This document shows positions 36,991 through 47,410 of a stretch of 64,000 nt of DNA, in pieces (position 1 is the stretch's first letter; every line of letters begins with the position of its first letter). The stretch lies in NCBI GenBank assembly GCA_937864265.1, contig CALMIR010000071.1, positions 1-64,000 on the forward strand. Direction: 5' to 3'. The notes under the pieces were generated by a model. That model had not been told where the DNA came from, did not search any database, and saw nothing but the letters and a program-made list of their open reading frames with translations. The stretch is from an uncultured Saprospirales bacterium. GTDB lineage: Bacteria > Bacteroidota > Bacteroidia > Chitinophagales > Saprospiraceae. Position numbers and translations under genes: made by a program.

Positions 36991-37512
36991 ATGATTGAAT
37001 TTTTGTTTCTCGCCGATTTCTCTGTCATTAAGCCTGATCCGGGTTTGATCTTTTGGACATCCGTGGTATTCCTGTTGGTATGGATTATCTTGGGTCGTAT
37101 GGCTTTCCGCCCTATTCAAAATGCCCTGAAGAAAAGGGAAGACGACATTCAGGATGCTTTGAATGAAGCCAAGCACGCCCGCGAAGAAATGTCGAAGCTC
37201 AATGCAGAAAACGAAGCCCTGATTAAGTTGGCACAGGAAGAACGCAGCAAGATTTTGCGGGAAGCCAAAGAAGCCAAAGAGGCCATCGTGAATGAAGCCA
37301 AGACAAAAGCCAAAGAAGAAGCGCAGAAGATAGTGCTGAATGCCCAGCGCGAAATTGAGAGTCAGCGCCAGGCGGCTGTGACCGACCTTAAAAACCAGGT
37401 GGGCATTTTGGCCGTTGAGATAGCAGAGAAATTGCTGCGCAAAGAGCTGAAGGGCAACACCGAACAGGAGCAGTACGTCAGCTCATTGGTAAAAGATATT
37501 GATTTGAATTAA
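36991..37512 (+). CDS. atpF: ATP synthase subunit b
   Basis: Peripheral stalk of ATP synthase, 173 residues. One N-terminal membrane helix (about 18-36, LIFWTSVVFLLVWIILG) is followed by a long, highly charged coiled coil rich in Ala/Glu/Lys/Arg (about 45-160), exactly as expected for the stator. Separated from atpE by 155 bp containing two hairpins; 23 bp before atpH. Confidence 0.95.
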   Translation: MIEFLFLADFSVIKPDPGLIFWTSVVFLLVWIILGRMAFRPIQNALKKREDDIQDALNEAKHAREEMSKLNAENEALIKLAQEERSKILREAKEAKEAIVNEAKTKAKEEAQKIVLNAQREIESQRQAAVTDLKNQVGILAVEIAEKLLRKELKGNTEQEQYVSSLVKDIDLN

Positions 37513-37535
37513 GCGATCGCTTCAATTTGTAGCGC

Positions 37536-38108
37536 ATGTCTGTACAAAGAATAGCCGCTCGTTACGCCAAATCGCTGATTGATTTGGCCGTAGAGCAAAA
37601 TAAGTTGGAACGCATCAAGGAAGATGTCGATTCATTCCTGGAGCTTACCAAAAACAGGGACTTTTACCTATTGGTGAAAAGCCCTATTGTCAATGCCGAA
37701 AAGAAGCGTCAGATTTTTAAAACGCTATTTGAAGGCAAATACGACAAACTCACCAGTTCGTTTCTGGACATTCTTGCCCTGAAAGGCCGGGAAAACTATT
37801 TGGTAGAAATTGCCAAAGAATTTATCCATCAGTACAAGGCAATCAAACACATCTCCACCGTGGTGCTGACTACCGTTAGCCCCTTGAGCGAAGACACAAT
37901 GGATGCCCTCCGCAAAAAACTGCTGGAAAGCTCCGCAACCGACGAGCAGGTGGAATTGATTGCCAAAGTAGATCCAGCATTGGTGGGCGGCTTCGTCCTG
38001 GAGGTAGAAGGCAAAATTTATGATGCCAGCATTGCCAGCAAACTGGACGAACTCAAAAAAGAATTTAAAAAGCGAAATCTTCATATTTCACTGATATCCA
38101 AATCCTAA
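37536..38108 (+). CDS. atpH: ATP synthase subunit delta
   Basis: Joins the peripheral stalk to the top of F1. 190 residues: the N-terminal six-helix bundle ([21 protein letters not shown]) and the C-terminal conserved segment [33 protein letters not shown] are characteristic. 22 bp before atpA, same operon. Confidence 0.96.
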   Translation: MSVQRIAARYAKSLIDLAVEQNKLERIKEDVDSFLELTKNRDFYLLVKSPIVNAEKKRQIFKTLFEGKYDKLTSSFLDILALKGRENYLVEIAKEFIHQYKAIKHISTVVLTTVSPLSEDTMDALRKKLLESSATDEQVELIAKVDPALVGGFVLEVEGKIYDASIASKLDELKKEFKKRNLHISLISKS

Positions 38109-38130
38109 CAGCGATAAAATTTCTAAAGAT

Positions 38131-39732
38131 ATGGTTGATGTAAAACCTGATGAAATATCAGCGATATTAAAGCAGCAACTCTCCGGTTTCAGCACCACAA
38201 CGGAGTTGGAGGAGTACGGCACCGTACTCCAGGTGGGCGACGGTATTGCCCGCGTATATGGCCTGACCAAAGCTCAAGCAGGTGAATTGGTTGAATTTGA
38301 AACAGGGGTACAAGCCATTGTATTGAACCTGGAAGAAGACAACGTAGGTGTGGTATTGATGGGCCCCGGCGACGGCATTCGCGAAGGCTCTCGCGTTCAC
38401 CGCACAGGTCGCATTTCATCCATTCAGGTGGGTGAAGGCTTTGTCGGTCGTGTCGTCAATCCATTGGGTGAACCCATTGATGGCAAAGGTGAAATTACAG
38501 GTGCAAAATACGAGATGCCACTGGAGCGCAAAGCCCCCGGGGTAATTTATCGCCAGCCTGTGAACGAGCCGCTGCAAACGGGTATCAAAGCGATCGATGC
38601 GATGATTCCTATCGGACGCGGACAGCGCGAGTTGATCATTGGCGACCGTCAGACTGGCAAAACGGCGATCGCCATCGACACCATCATCAACCAGAAAGAA
38701 TTTTATGATCGGGGCGAGCCAGTTTACTGTATTTATGTCGCTTCTGGCCAAAAAGCTTCAACGGTAGCCAACGTAGCGAAAACCTTAGAAGACAATGGCG
38801 CAATGGACTATACTGTGATCGTTTCGGCTTCTGCTTCTGATCCGGCGCCGCTGCAATTTTATGCGCCTTTTGCAGGTGCTGCCATCGGTGAATATTTCCG
38901 CGACACAGGCCGTCCGGCGCTGATCATTTACGATGATTTGTCCAAACAGGCCGTCGCTTATCGCGAAGTATCGCTGTTGTTGCGCCGCCCTCCCGGACGC
39001 GAGGCTTATCCCGGCGACGTTTTCTACTTGCACTCCCGTTTGTTGGAACGTGCCGCTAAGATCATCAACAACGACGATATCGCTCGTAAAATGAATGACT
39101 TGCCGGAATCGCTCAAAAGTGCCAAAGACAAAAACGGTCAACCATTGATCAAAGGCGGTGGTTCACTTACGGCTTTGCCTATCATCGAAACCCAGGCGGG
39201 TGACGTGTCTGCGTATATCCCAACCAACGTGATCTCTATCACCGACGGACAGATATTCCTAGAATCCAACCTGTTCAATGCTGGTATTCGCCCGGCTATC
39301 AACGTGGGTATTTCCGTATCACGCGTGGGTGGTAATGCACAGATCAAGTCGATGAAAAAGGTGGCGGGTACACTGAAGCTCGACCAAGCCCAATACCGCG
39401 AATTGGAAGCCTTCTCTAAGTTTGGCTCCGACCTGGATCCTGCTACCTTGGCTGTTTTGGAAAAAGGCAAGCGCAACGTGGAAGTTCTCAAGCAAGCGCA
39501 GTACTCTCCAGTAGCCGTTGCCAAACAAGTGGCCATCATTTTCTTGGGAACCAATGGTTTATTGCGCAACGTACCTGTGGATAAAGTGCGCGAGTTCGAA
39601 GATATTTTCCTAACAACGCTGGAGCAGCGCCACCCGGAGGCACTGAGCAACTTCAGAGCTGGTAAATTGGAAAAGGCAGATACAGACGCGCTGACAACCC
39701 TGGCAGCAGAGTTGAGCAAACAGTTTGCGTAA
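38131..39732 (+). CDS. atpA: ATP synthase subunit alpha
   Basis: Regulatory nucleotide-binding subunit of F1, 533 residues. Visible: N-terminal beta-barrel ([14 protein letters not shown]), P-loop [11 protein letters not shown] (about 172-182), the [25 protein letters not shown] block, and the alpha signature [14 protein letters not shown]. Length and motifs are normal. A perfect hairpin lies between it and atpG. Confidence 0.98.
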   Translation: MVDVKPDEISAILKQQLSGFSTTTELEEYGTVLQVGDGIARVYGLTKAQAGELVEFETGVQAIVLNLEEDNVGVVLMGPGDGIREGSRVHRTGRISSIQVGEGFVGRVVNPLGEPIDGKGEITGAKYEMPLERKAPGVIYRQPVNEPLQTGIKAIDAMIPIGRGQRELIIGDRQTGKTAIAIDTIINQKEFYDRGEPVYCIYVASGQKASTVANVAKTLEDNGAMDYTVIVSASASDPAPLQFYAPFAGAAIGEYFRDTGRPALIIYDDLSKQAVAYREVSLLLRRPPGREAYPGDVFYLHSRLLERAAKIINNDDIARKMNDLPESLKSAKDKNGQPLIKGGGSLTALPIIETQAGDVSAYIPTNVISITDGQIFLESNLFNAGIRPAINVGISVSRVGGNAQIKSMKKVAGTLKLDQAQYRELEAFSKFGSDLDPATLAVLEKGKRNVEVLKQAQYSPVAVAKQVAIIFLGTNGLLRNVPVDKVREFEDIFLTTLEQRHPEALSNFRAGKLEKADTDALTTLAAELSKQFA

Positions 39733-39774
39733 GCCAAATGGGCATTTAGTTAGTGTTGTATTAAAACTAAAAAG

Positions 39775-39810
39775 CCAGCTAAGGTAACTGAAAATGAACA
39801 CCTTAGCTGG
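39775..39810 (+). promoter_or_regulatory. Perfect inverted repeat between atpA and atpG
   Basis: An 11-bp stem CCAGCTAAGGT/ACCTTAGCTGG with a 14-nt loop, followed by TTAATT rather than a T run. This fits an mRNA-stability or partial-termination element inside the operon, 17 nt before the atpG ATG. Confidence 0.6.
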
Positions 39811-39827
39811 TTAATTGAACTATAAAC

Positions 39828-40724
39828 ATGGCTGGGAATCTCAAAGAAGTTCGCGAGCGTATCACATCGGTCAACAATACGCAGCAGATTACCAAGGCGA
39901 TGAAGCTGGTTTCGGCTTCTAAACTGCGTCGTGCTCAAGAAGCCATCGTACAGATGCGCCCGTATGCGGAAAAGCTGAATCAAATGCTGCGCAACATCCT
40001 ATCCAACCTCGATAGCGATGCCCAATCCTCGCTGAGCGTTGAGCGGGAAGTAAAGCGTGCCTGTATGGTCGTGGTTACATCCAATCGCGGGCTATGTGGC
40101 GCTTTCAATTCCAATGTGTGCAAGGCTGCTGTTTACGATATCGATACCAAATACAAAAGCATACGCGAGCAGGGCGGACTGACCATCCTCTGTATTGGCA
40201 AAAAAGGCTACGATTTTTTCCGCAAGCGCTATCCGGACGTTCGAATCATCAAAGACTACGTTCTCCTATTTGAAGATTTGTCTTTTGAAAACGTATCCCG
40301 CGTTTCACAACGCCTGCTCAATGCCTTTACTGCCGGAGAATACGACGTAGTGGACGTGGCCTATGGCAAATTCCGCAATGCGGCGGTTCAATTTACCATC
40401 ACGGAGCAATTCCTGCCTGTAGCCAAAATTGAAAAAGAGGCTGGCGATTCCAAAATCAAAGCCGACTACATTTTTGAGCCTGGCCAGGAAAAATTGTTGG
40501 AAACGCTGATTCCAACTATCTTACAAACGCAGTTTCAGCGCTTTGTTCTGGATACGCATGCTTCCGAACACGGCGCCCGCATGACGGCCATGGATTCAGC
40601 TACGGAGAATGCCAATGAATTGCTCCGCGATTTGCGCATAACTTACAATAAAGCCCGCCAGGAGGCCATCACCAAGGAAATTTTGGAAATCGTGGGTGGT
40701 GCCGCTGCCTTGGAAAACGCTTAA
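39828..40724 (+). CDS. atpG: ATP synthase subunit gamma
   Basis: Central rotor shaft of F1, 298 residues. The N-terminal helix (NLKEVRERITSVNNTQQITKAMKLVSASKLRRAQ), the VTSNRGLCGAFN motif and the C-terminal helix (ARMTAMDSATENANELL.. RQEAITKEILEIVGGAAAL) are diagnostic. Last gene of the operon; atpD and atpC are not in the window, as usual in Bacteroidota. A strong terminator follows. Confidence 0.98.
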   Translation: MAGNLKEVRERITSVNNTQQITKAMKLVSASKLRRAQEAIVQMRPYAEKLNQMLRNILSNLDSDAQSSLSVEREVKRACMVVVTSNRGLCGAFNSNVCKAAVYDIDTKYKSIREQGGLTILCIGKKGYDFFRKRYPDVRIIKDYVLLFEDLSFENVSRVSQRLLNAFTAGEYDVVDVAYGKFRNAAVQFTITEQFLPVAKIEKEAGDSKIKADYIFEPGQEKLLETLIPTILQTQFQRFVLDTHASEHGARMTAMDSATENANELLRDLRITYNKARQEAITKEILEIVGGAAALENA

Positions 40725-40750
40725 GCGAGAAAGGGATTATTTTTTCCGAA

Positions 40751-40789
40751 AAAACGGCTCAAAGAGTATATGCTCCTTGAGCCGTTTTT
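40751..40789 (+). terminator. Rho-independent terminator of the atp operon
   Basis: A long stem starting AAAACGGCTCAA and closing TTGAGCCGTTTTT, with one mismatch near a 6-nt loop. The remnant of the enolase-superfamily gene starts directly after it. Confidence 0.9.
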
Positions 40790-41512
40790 GTATAGCGTTA
40801 TGGGATTTGGCAGGAAAAGCATTGGGGCTACCTATCTATCAGTTATTGGGCGGCAAGTTCCGGGATAGTGTTCGGGTTTATATGGATACAGCGCTCTATC
40901 AAAGTTCTCAGCCAAAACCGGAAGATTTCGCAGCTGCCGCCAAGGAAGCCGTCGAACTGGGGATGACAGCTGTAAAATTTGACCTCGATCAGGGCAACGA
41001 CCCCAATAAGTACGACCGATACAATTGGACTGCCAGTCCTGCGGAAATTCAACGAATGTATGATCAAATGGCTGCTGCTCGAGAAGCCGTAGGCTCTAAT
41101 ATTGATATTTGTGCAGATATGCACGGGCGCTATGATTTGCCAACAGGACAGCGGGCAGCTAAAGTTCTAGAGCCGATCAATCTGATGTGGCTGGAAGAAC
41201 CCATCCCTGCTGAAAACGTGGACTCCTACGCAGAAATCACCAAATCGACCAGTACACCCATTTGCGCAGGCGAAAATATTTACTTGGCTTATGGCTTCCG
41301 GCCTTATTTGGAAAAGGGAGCTGTGGATATTATCATGCCCGATCTTCAAAAAGCAGGTGGACTTGGTGAAGGGCAGCGTATTGCCAACCTGGCCAACTTG
41401 TACTACGTTCCTTTTGCACCACACATGGTCGCATCCTATTTGGGCGCTATGGCTGCCGCTCATGTCTGTGCCTCGGTGCCAAATTTCATGATTTTAGAAT
41501 GGCAGATTTACT
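40790..41512 (+). pseudogene. Mandelate racemase/muconate lactonizing enzyme remnant, both ends lost
   Basis: Homology to the enolase superfamily starts abruptly at IALWDLAGKALGLPIYQLLGG, so the N-terminal capping domain (about 120 residues) is missing, and no start codon belongs to it. The barrel retains VKFDLD, metal ligands CADMHGRYD, WLEEPIP and CAGENIY, then MPDLQKAGGLGE and APHM. It ends at NFMILEW, where the family continues with a further 40-70 residues. The frame stays open (40696-41538) only by chance, overlapping the atpG end. Sugar-acid dehydratase or epimerase activity was possible in the ancestor; the remnant should be inactive. Confidence 0.85.
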
Positions 41513-42092
41513 GTTTAAAGTGGGTAAAGCCAATCTGATTCTCGATAACCTCATCGCGCAGGGAAAGGCCAAACCAATGCTTGTAGTCATGTTCGATGGA
41601 AACATAGGTTTTCGGGGCGGGCCAGGTGCTTTCAATGCCAATGCCCTGCGTGCATTTGAGGATGAATTAAAAAATGCTGTAATCCCCTTTGTGGAGCGCA
41701 ATTATCGCGTGAAGGCCGATGCCAATCATCGAGCGCTCGCAGGACTATCTATGGGAGGCTTGCAAACCCTACATGCGGGCGTACAAAACACGGATTTGTT
41801 CGCTCATTTGGGCGTTTTCAGCTCCGGCTGGTGGGCTAATAATACCGAATTGTCCGATCCAGAATATGCCTACATGAAAGAAAACGCAGACAAAATCAAC
41901 ACCAATCTACAGACATTCTGGTTATCACAGGGTGGAAAAGAAGATATCGCCTATGAAAACAACCGCATCATGATGAAAAAATTCGATGAAATAGGCATTC
42001 AGTATCAATATAGCGAATACGCCGGAGGCCATACCTGGCCAGTTTGGCGGCACGACTTATTTGGATTTGCGCAATTGCTTTTTAAAGAGTAG
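41499..42092 (+). pseudogene. Putative esterase remnant, N-terminus lost
   Basis: A 197-codon frame whose homology to the Est/feruloyl-esterase-like alpha/beta hydrolase family begins at about VGKANLILDNLIAQGKAKPM. The upstream part (signal peptide, N-terminal strands and oxyanion region) is missing. The nucleophile elbow GLSMGG and the catalytic His in GGHTWPVWRHDL are intact. The first ATG lies inside the joined end of the racemase remnant, in another frame, so a deletion between two neighbouring genes of a sugar-degradation cluster explains both. A truncated but translated protein cannot be ruled out. Confidence 0.8.
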
Positions 42093-42259
42093 AAGCTGTG
42101 CAACCACTGTTTAAAACACTTTTCGGCAGTCGTTTATCTCGAGCCCATTGAATTTGATGACACTTACCCCCATGAATTTGTATCAGCTACCGGGAATGCA
42201 ATAGCTTTTAGGTTCAATTGAGCTATAATATCGTCATACGAATATATACGACCCTGTTG

Positions 42260-45200
42260 CTAATGCAGCACCGAAAAATAGCGCATTTCCTGCCCTTGGG
42301 AATGCTTTAGTACCAGCGCATAAACCCCAGTCGGCCAGGAGGCGGTATCCACTTCGTGAAGCGTATCGCCTAGCTCAACAGATCGTTCCTGCATCGGGCG
42401 TCCCATGACATCATAAAACAAGAGTTGCGCTCTTTCTGGGGCATTCAGCTCAATAAAAAGTCGGCTATCTGCTGATACGGGATAAATGCGCCAATTCCAA
42501 GGCTTGGGTGTAAGTTCGGAAATAGAAACAGTTGGGCATGCCTCACAACTGCCGAAACAAACCACATCCACATTTAAGCTATCCTGGTTTTCCGAAAGGG
42601 TCAGTACGCGTGCCACCAGATCGCCATCCAGAACGGCACAAGCCGCATCTTCGGGCAGGCTCAGGGCTTCTGCCTGATCAAGAGAAATGCCATTTAAAAA
42701 CAAATAGGTATGCGATCCAGCAGGGATGGCTGCGCCTATTTGCCAAATACTATCCCCGATATGCTCCATAGGGCTAAAGAGGGCCCAATTCCAAAAGCTA
42801 CCCGTTAGGTAAATGGCGCCATTGGGTTCAGCCATAGCGGCATCCACTCTAAAAAATACATCGGTATAGTGGATGGGGGGTGGGCAAACGGCCTCCGTGG
42901 TGCAAACGCCAAAACAAGTGGCGATCACTGTATCTTGATAGATCGGATCAAAACTGCGGAAGCCCGTCTCCGGGTCGGCGCATGGCAAATCACCGATTGC
43001 TTCCACGCAGGAAAAATCCGGGCATAATCCATTAGCAAAGGTATATTCCCCAGCCAAACCAGCAGGCAAACTAAGCGTAATGGAATAAATACCGTCTGCG
43101 TCTTCATCCATCATGGGATGATCTCCAGGCAGGCCAAAGTGCGTTCCTCCGGCAAGGTAAACGCCTGTTGGGTCGGGCATTTGATCGCCCATGTTTAGCA
43201 AAAAGGTAATGGACACAGAGTCAATAGGCTCGATACCACACTGCGCGAGATCACACAGACCAAAACAGAGCTGTAAAGTCGTATCGTTAAATACAGGTGG
43301 CAAATAGCGGTAATCATCCAATGCAGGGTAAGCGCATGGTTGCCCACTTAGGTTTTCCTGGCAGGATAAATCCGCACAAAGCCCATTTAAAAAGGTATAA
43401 AAGCCTGAGAAACCTTCCTCCCGGGTGAGGGTAATGGAAAAAACGCCGTCACCATTTTCATCTGTCAAAGGAGGCGCTCCAGGCAAACCAAAGCTGCTAT
43501 CTCCTGCCAAATAAACGCCCGCTGCATCCGGCAGTACAATCCCCATGTTCAATTCAAAAGTAATGGCAACGGAATCAACTGGTTCAATGCCACAGAAATC
43601 TGTATTGCAAAGTCCAAAGCAAAGGTGGAGTGTCGTATCCGTATAAACCGGCGGCAAAAAGCGAAAATTATTGAAGGCCGCATCGGAACAACCCTGGCCG
43701 CTCAGGTTTTCTTGACAATCGTAGGTCGGGCAAAATCCATTGAGGAAAATGAAATGATCGTAAAAACCCACCGGGCGCGATAAGGTGATGGTATAAACGT
43801 CATTTTCTGAATCAAACGCAAGTGGGTAATCGCCGGGCAAACCAAAACTCGCCCCGCCTGCCAGGTAAATACCCGTCACATCAGGTGCTACAATACCCAT
43901 GTCTAACTTCAAGGTAATGTCCACCGAATCGGGTGGCGTAATACCGCATTGGCTATAATCGCATTCGCCAAAGCAAAGCAACAGCGTGGTATCTGCACTG
44001 ACAACAGGCAAAAACCGGTAGTACTGTTCTGCTACATTAGCACAATCTTGACCCGATAAATCCTCTTGGCAGGCATCGCCGCATAAGCCATTGATAAAAG
44101 TAAAATGGCCACTGGCATTAGCAGGTACCGTTACCGAAATCTGAAAAATACCATCGCCATCCAAGTCTTGTAGCGGGTATGCGCCTGCAGGCCAGCCAAA
44201 ATCTTCGCTCAACAAAAAGACCCCTTCCGGCGCAACAATCTGCGACTGCATATTCAAAAATAGATTCAGCCTACTGGCCAACCCCATGCTCTGTACATAA
44301 TGCAAGCGCTGATTGGGCGCTACGTTGTAATACGTTTCGGTTGCTCCTCCCAACCAATCAATTTTAAGGCTATCCACTTGCGTTGCCCCTCCCAAGCCAA
44401 AATGGGCGATGCTGGTATTTTGCGAGGCATGGCTAGAGCCACCCTGAATTTCTCTGCGGAGCACTTTATTGCCAATAAAAACCCGGATGATGGAGCCAAA
44501 GGCGTCCCGATTGCAGTCCGTTCCGCTAAGGCTCACCTGTAGCCATTTGTTGGCAGTAGGAAAGTTGTTGTTGTACAACAGCGATTTGCCCCCCAGAGAG
44601 CCAAGCCCTGTTATGGTAGGCACACAGATGTCAGCGTCGCCATCGGCATCGTAGTCTGCATAAGCCAGCCCGCGAGCAATATTTATGCTATTGAAGCCCA
44701 AGGTATTCGATACATCGGTGAATGTACCATTGCCATTGTTTCGGTATGCTTTGTTCGGGTCGAATTGTGTGGTAGGGTTGAATGGCGCCGACAAAATGTA
44801 GCCATTGGCGATGAAAAGGTCTTCATAAGTATCCAAATCATAGTCCATAAAAGCGGTGCCCCAGCCGGTCGTATTGCCGTCCGGCGTGGTTGCATTTTCC
44901 ACATTGGCCGCGGTCGTTACATCCAGAAAATGGCCAGAGCCGTCATTTTGCAGCAGCACATTGCGCCCAATATTGGTCACATAGTAATCCCAATCCTGAT
45001 CGAGGTCATAATCTCCAACAGCAATCCCCATCCCATAAATGCCGACATCCATGCCGGAACTCATGCTCACATCCTCAAAACCATTGCCATTGCCCAGGTT
45101 TCTAAACATCGCATTGGGTTCTACCCAGGCACCAAAATCATTGGCGACATAAACGTCAATCAAGCCATTTTGGTCATAATCGGTCGGAATAACGGCTAGC

Positions 45201-45877
45201 GCACAACCCGTATCATTTAGTCCCAACGACTCCCCCATTTCCGTAAAGGTCCAGTCGCCGTTATTGCGATACAACAAGTTGGGATAACAACTATGAGCGT
45301 ATCCATTAATTTGCCCCTGATCGTCGTATAAAAACTCCGATTCGTCCAGGTAATTGATCACATACAAATCCAATAGTCCATCGCTGTCGAAATCCAGAAA
45401 GGCTGCGCCCGTGGCTCGTAAGGCATGCGTAATTTGGGCTGAGACGCCTATTTCTTCAAAAGTGCCGTTGCCGTTGTTCCTAAACAAAAGGCTGCGCTCC
45501 AGTTGGGTGAAGCCGCTGTCATTCCAGGTGCCGATAAAGAGTTCCCGGTAACCATCGTTGTTAATATCGCCACTGACCACGCTGGTCGTGTAGTAATTAG
45601 CTGTAATGGACAAACCGGCCTGTACCGTCACATCTGTAAAAGTGCCATTGCCGTTATTCTGGTAAAGACGATCCATTGTTCTTCCCCCGGTCAGGTACAA
45701 GTCTTCCCAACCGTCTGCGTTGTAATCAAACCAGGCCGCACCACCGCCAAAACCGCCCAATTGATCAAAAATAAAATCAATGCCAACGGATTGCGCTACT
45801 TCCTGGAAGAATTGCGCTTGAGTCAGCGCCGGGCTTATCGTTAGCATAATGGACAAAAGGCGTATCCTGATTTTCAT
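42260..45877 (-). CDS. CRTAC1-type FG-GAP/ASPIC-UnbV surface protein with five Cys-rich modules and T9SS signal
   Basis: 1205 residues from the ATG at 45877 (an ATG four codons earlier is possible). Signal peptide ends near ALTQAQ. FG-GAP/VCBS repeats (about 30-440) show the calcium-loop pattern DYNADGWEDLYLTGG, DINNDGYRELFIG, DYDLDQDWDYYVTN, forming a beta-propeller. An ASPIC/UnbV domain follows (about 445-520: REIQGGSSHASQN, HFGLGGA). Then come five modules of about 113-118 residues with starch-binding-like features (VYLAG.SFGLPG..PL, Y.F.NGLC) and 4-6 Cys each. The T9SS type A tail closes it (about 1120-1205). Probably a surface carbohydrate-binding or adhesion protein. Co-directional with the flippase upstream, 51 bp apart. 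Confidence 0.9.
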   Translation of the reverse strand: MKIRIRLLSIMLTISPALTQAQFFQEVAQSVGIDFIFDQLGGFGGGAAWFDYNADGWEDLYLTGGRTMDRLYQNNGNGTFTDVTVQAGLSITANYYTTSVVSGDINNDGYRELFIGTWNDSGFTQLERSLLFRNNGNGTFEEIGVSAQITHALRATGAAFLDFDSDGLLDLYVINYLDESEFLYDDQGQINGYAHSCYPNLLYRNNGDWTFTEMGESLGLNDTGCALAVIPTDYDQNGLIDVYVANDFGAWVEPNAMFRNLGNGNGFEDVSMSSGMDVGIYGMGIAVGDYDLDQDWDYYVTNIGRNVLLQNDGSGHFLDVTTAANVENATTPDGNTTGWGTAFMDYDLDTYEDLFIANGYILSAPFNPTTQFDPNKAYRNNGNGTFTDVSNTLGFNSINIARGLAYADYDADGDADICVPTITGLGSLGGKSLLYNNNFPTANKWLQVSLSGTDCNRDAFGSIIRVFIGNKVLRREIQGGSSHASQNTSIAHFGLGGATQVDSLKIDWLGGATETYYNVAPNQRLHYVQSMGLASRLNLFLNMQSQIVAPEGVFLLSEDFGWPAGAYPLQDLDGDGIFQISVTVPANASGHFTFINGLCGDACQEDLSGQDCANVAEQYYRFLPVVSADTTLLLCFGECDYSQCGITPPDSVDITLKLDMGIVAPDVTGIYLAGGASFGLPGDYPLAFDSENDVYTITLSRPVGFYDHFIFLNGFCPTYDCQENLSGQGCSDAAFNNFRFLPPVYTDTTLHLCFGLCNTDFCGIEPVDSVAITFELNMGIVLPDAAGVYLAGDSSFGLPGAPPLTDENGDGVFSITLTREEGFSGFYTFLNGLCADLSCQENLSGQPCAYPALDDYRYLPPVFNDTTLQLCFGLCDLAQCGIEPIDSVSITFLLNMGDQMPDPTGVYLAGGTHFGLPGDHPMMDEDADGIYSITLSLPAGLAGEYTFANGLCPDFSCVEAIGDLPCADPETGFRSFDPIYQDTVIATCFGVCTTEAVCPPPIHYTDVFFRVDAAMAEPNGAIYLTGSFWNWALFSPMEHIGDSIWQIGAAIPAGSHTYLFLNGISLDQAEALSLPEDAACAVLDGDLVARVLTLSENQDSLNVDVVCFGSCEACPTVSISELTPKPWNWRIYPVSADSRLFIELNAPERAQLLFYDVMGRPMQERSVELGDTLHEVDTASWPTGVYALVLKHSQGQEMRYFSVLH

Positions 45878-45928
45878 AGTAAGTTGCATTATTTCGTTCA
45901 GTAAAGATAAAAAGCTGTTTGAAGCACA

Positions 45929-47332
45929 TCAGCTTATTTTTCCAAAAAAAAGCCAAAGTAACAGCAGGAACCAAGCCGCGAATATAAAACTGCCACCAAC
46001 CAAATCCGCTAGTGTCCAAGCCGCCGTTGGAATAAAGATCGTAGGGAGTACGGCGCCTGTTGCGAGCAACAAAGGTTTCAACAAGCTGCGCCAAAAATCA
46101 TAAAAATTGGCCTGCAATAGTGGTTTTATCAACAAACCGAGCGTCAATAACGCAAACCCCCATTGCAATACTACTTGTGCCAGAACGGCGCCTTCCAAGC
46201 CATCCCTACAACCTGCGACAATGCCTACTGTCAATGGCAACGCAAACAAAAGATTGGCGTACAACCATTTCTCAATGCGGTTGAGCGACAAAAGCAGCGT
46301 ATCGGCCGGATTGCTGATAAACAGCGCCGCCACTAAAAGGCATACCCAACGAAAGATGTCAACGTACTGCAAGTAGCTTTCGCCAAATACAAATTTTACT
46401 ACGGGATAGGCCCAAACGACCAGCAAGAAAAACAAGGGCAACTGAAACACACACAAAGCCCCCAACATGTCAAAATAGACCTGACGCACAACTTTCAATC
46501 GGTTTTGAAAACGGGATAGGACTGGATAGGCCACCTTTTCCACCGCTTGGGTAATGATATTGGAAAAACGCAGCAGCAACCTTTTGAACACGTCGTAAAC
46601 GCCAAGAGCATCTGTGCCCAAGCATTTGCCAATGATCAGCACATCGAGTTGATAAACGAGGTGGGTGCCCAGGCGTTCCGCCAAGTGTTTACCTGCAAAT
46701 TCCAAATGCCCTTGCAAATTGCGCCAGGAAAAATGCCCTTGTAAGTGGAATAAAGCCCGGCCTTTCCACAGGCAGAATAAACTGCTGGTGGCATAGTGGG
46801 CCGTTAAGCCCAACAAAATGGCATAAGCCCCCCACCCTTTCCAAGCCAGAATAAGGGAACAGACCAATGCGGCAACTTTACCCCAAAAGTCGCTCAGACC
46901 CAACCATTTGAATTGCATGTTTCTTTGCAACAGCGCTTTGTAATGCGCCCCAGGGCCATTGAATAAAAAAGAAAGCCCAAAAGCAAAGGACAAGCCTAGC
47001 AAAGCGGGTTCAGCATAAAACCAAGCCAGCGCCCAGCCCAATGGAAAAATCAATAAAAAAAGGAATACTCCTGCCAGCGTATTCAGCCAGAAGATGGAAG
47101 AAAGCTGCTCCTCCGTTTGATCCTGCTTTTGCACCACAGCAGCACTCAAGCCCGCTTCTTGCAGCATCAGTCCCAAGTTGATGAACACACCGCTCAAGGC
47201 CGCCATTCCAAAATCCTTTTCTTCCAGCAAGCGTATCAACACCAGAATTTTCACTACATTGAGCAAAGCACTGAGTATGGCCGTCGAGGCCGTCCATTTC
47301 AAGGCTGATAAAATGCTTTGCTTAAAGCCCAT
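45929..47332 (-). CDS. Polysaccharide flippase (Wzx/MATE-like)
   Basis: A 467-residue inner membrane protein of the oligosaccharide flippase family. About twelve to fourteen hydrophobic segments; the N-terminal KWTASTAILSALLNVVKILVLIRLLEEKDFGMAAL and the SAAVVQKQDQTEEQLSSIFWLN segment are typical of the Wzx/RfbX group that moves lipid-linked sugar repeats across the inner membrane. It diverges from a FemAB/GNAT-like gene with a TAGCTTTG promoter box ahead of it. This suggests an exopolysaccharide or O-antigen locus. Confidence 0.92.
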   Translation of the reverse strand: MGFKQSILSALKWTASTAILSALLNVVKILVLIRLLEEKDFGMAALSGVFINLGLMLQEAGLSAAVVQKQDQTEEQLSSIFWLNTLAGVFLFLLIFPLGWALAWFYAEPALLGLSFAFGLSFLFNGPGAHYKALLQRNMQFKWLGLSDFWGKVAALVCSLILAWKGWGAYAILLGLTAHYATSSLFCLWKGRALFHLQGHFSWRNLQGHLEFAGKHLAERLGTHLVYQLDVLIIGKCLGTDALGVYDVFKRLLLRFSNIITQAVEKVAYPVLSRFQNRLKVVRQVYFDMLGALCVFQLPLFFLLVVWAYPVVKFVFGESYLQYVDIFRWVCLLVAALFISNPADTLLLSLNRIEKWLYANLLFALPLTVGIVAGCRDGLEGAVLAQVVLQWGFALLTLGLLIKPLLQANFYDFWRSLLKPLLLATGAVLPTIFIPTAAWTLADLVGGSFIFAAWFLLLLWLFFGKIS

Positions 47333-47350
47333 AAAAGTGTTTTAATTTTG

Positions 47351-47358
47351 CAAAGCTA
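47351..47358 (-). promoter_or_regulatory. Promoter -7 box (TAGCTTTG) for the flippase gene
   Basis: On the minus strand TAGCTTTG matches TAnnTTTG about 19 nt before the ATG. No -33 partner is obvious. Confidence 0.4.
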
Positions 47359-47410
47359 TATTTTCTAAGCAATACGCCATTAGCTCTAACATCTAAACAT
47401 CTAACCAAAC

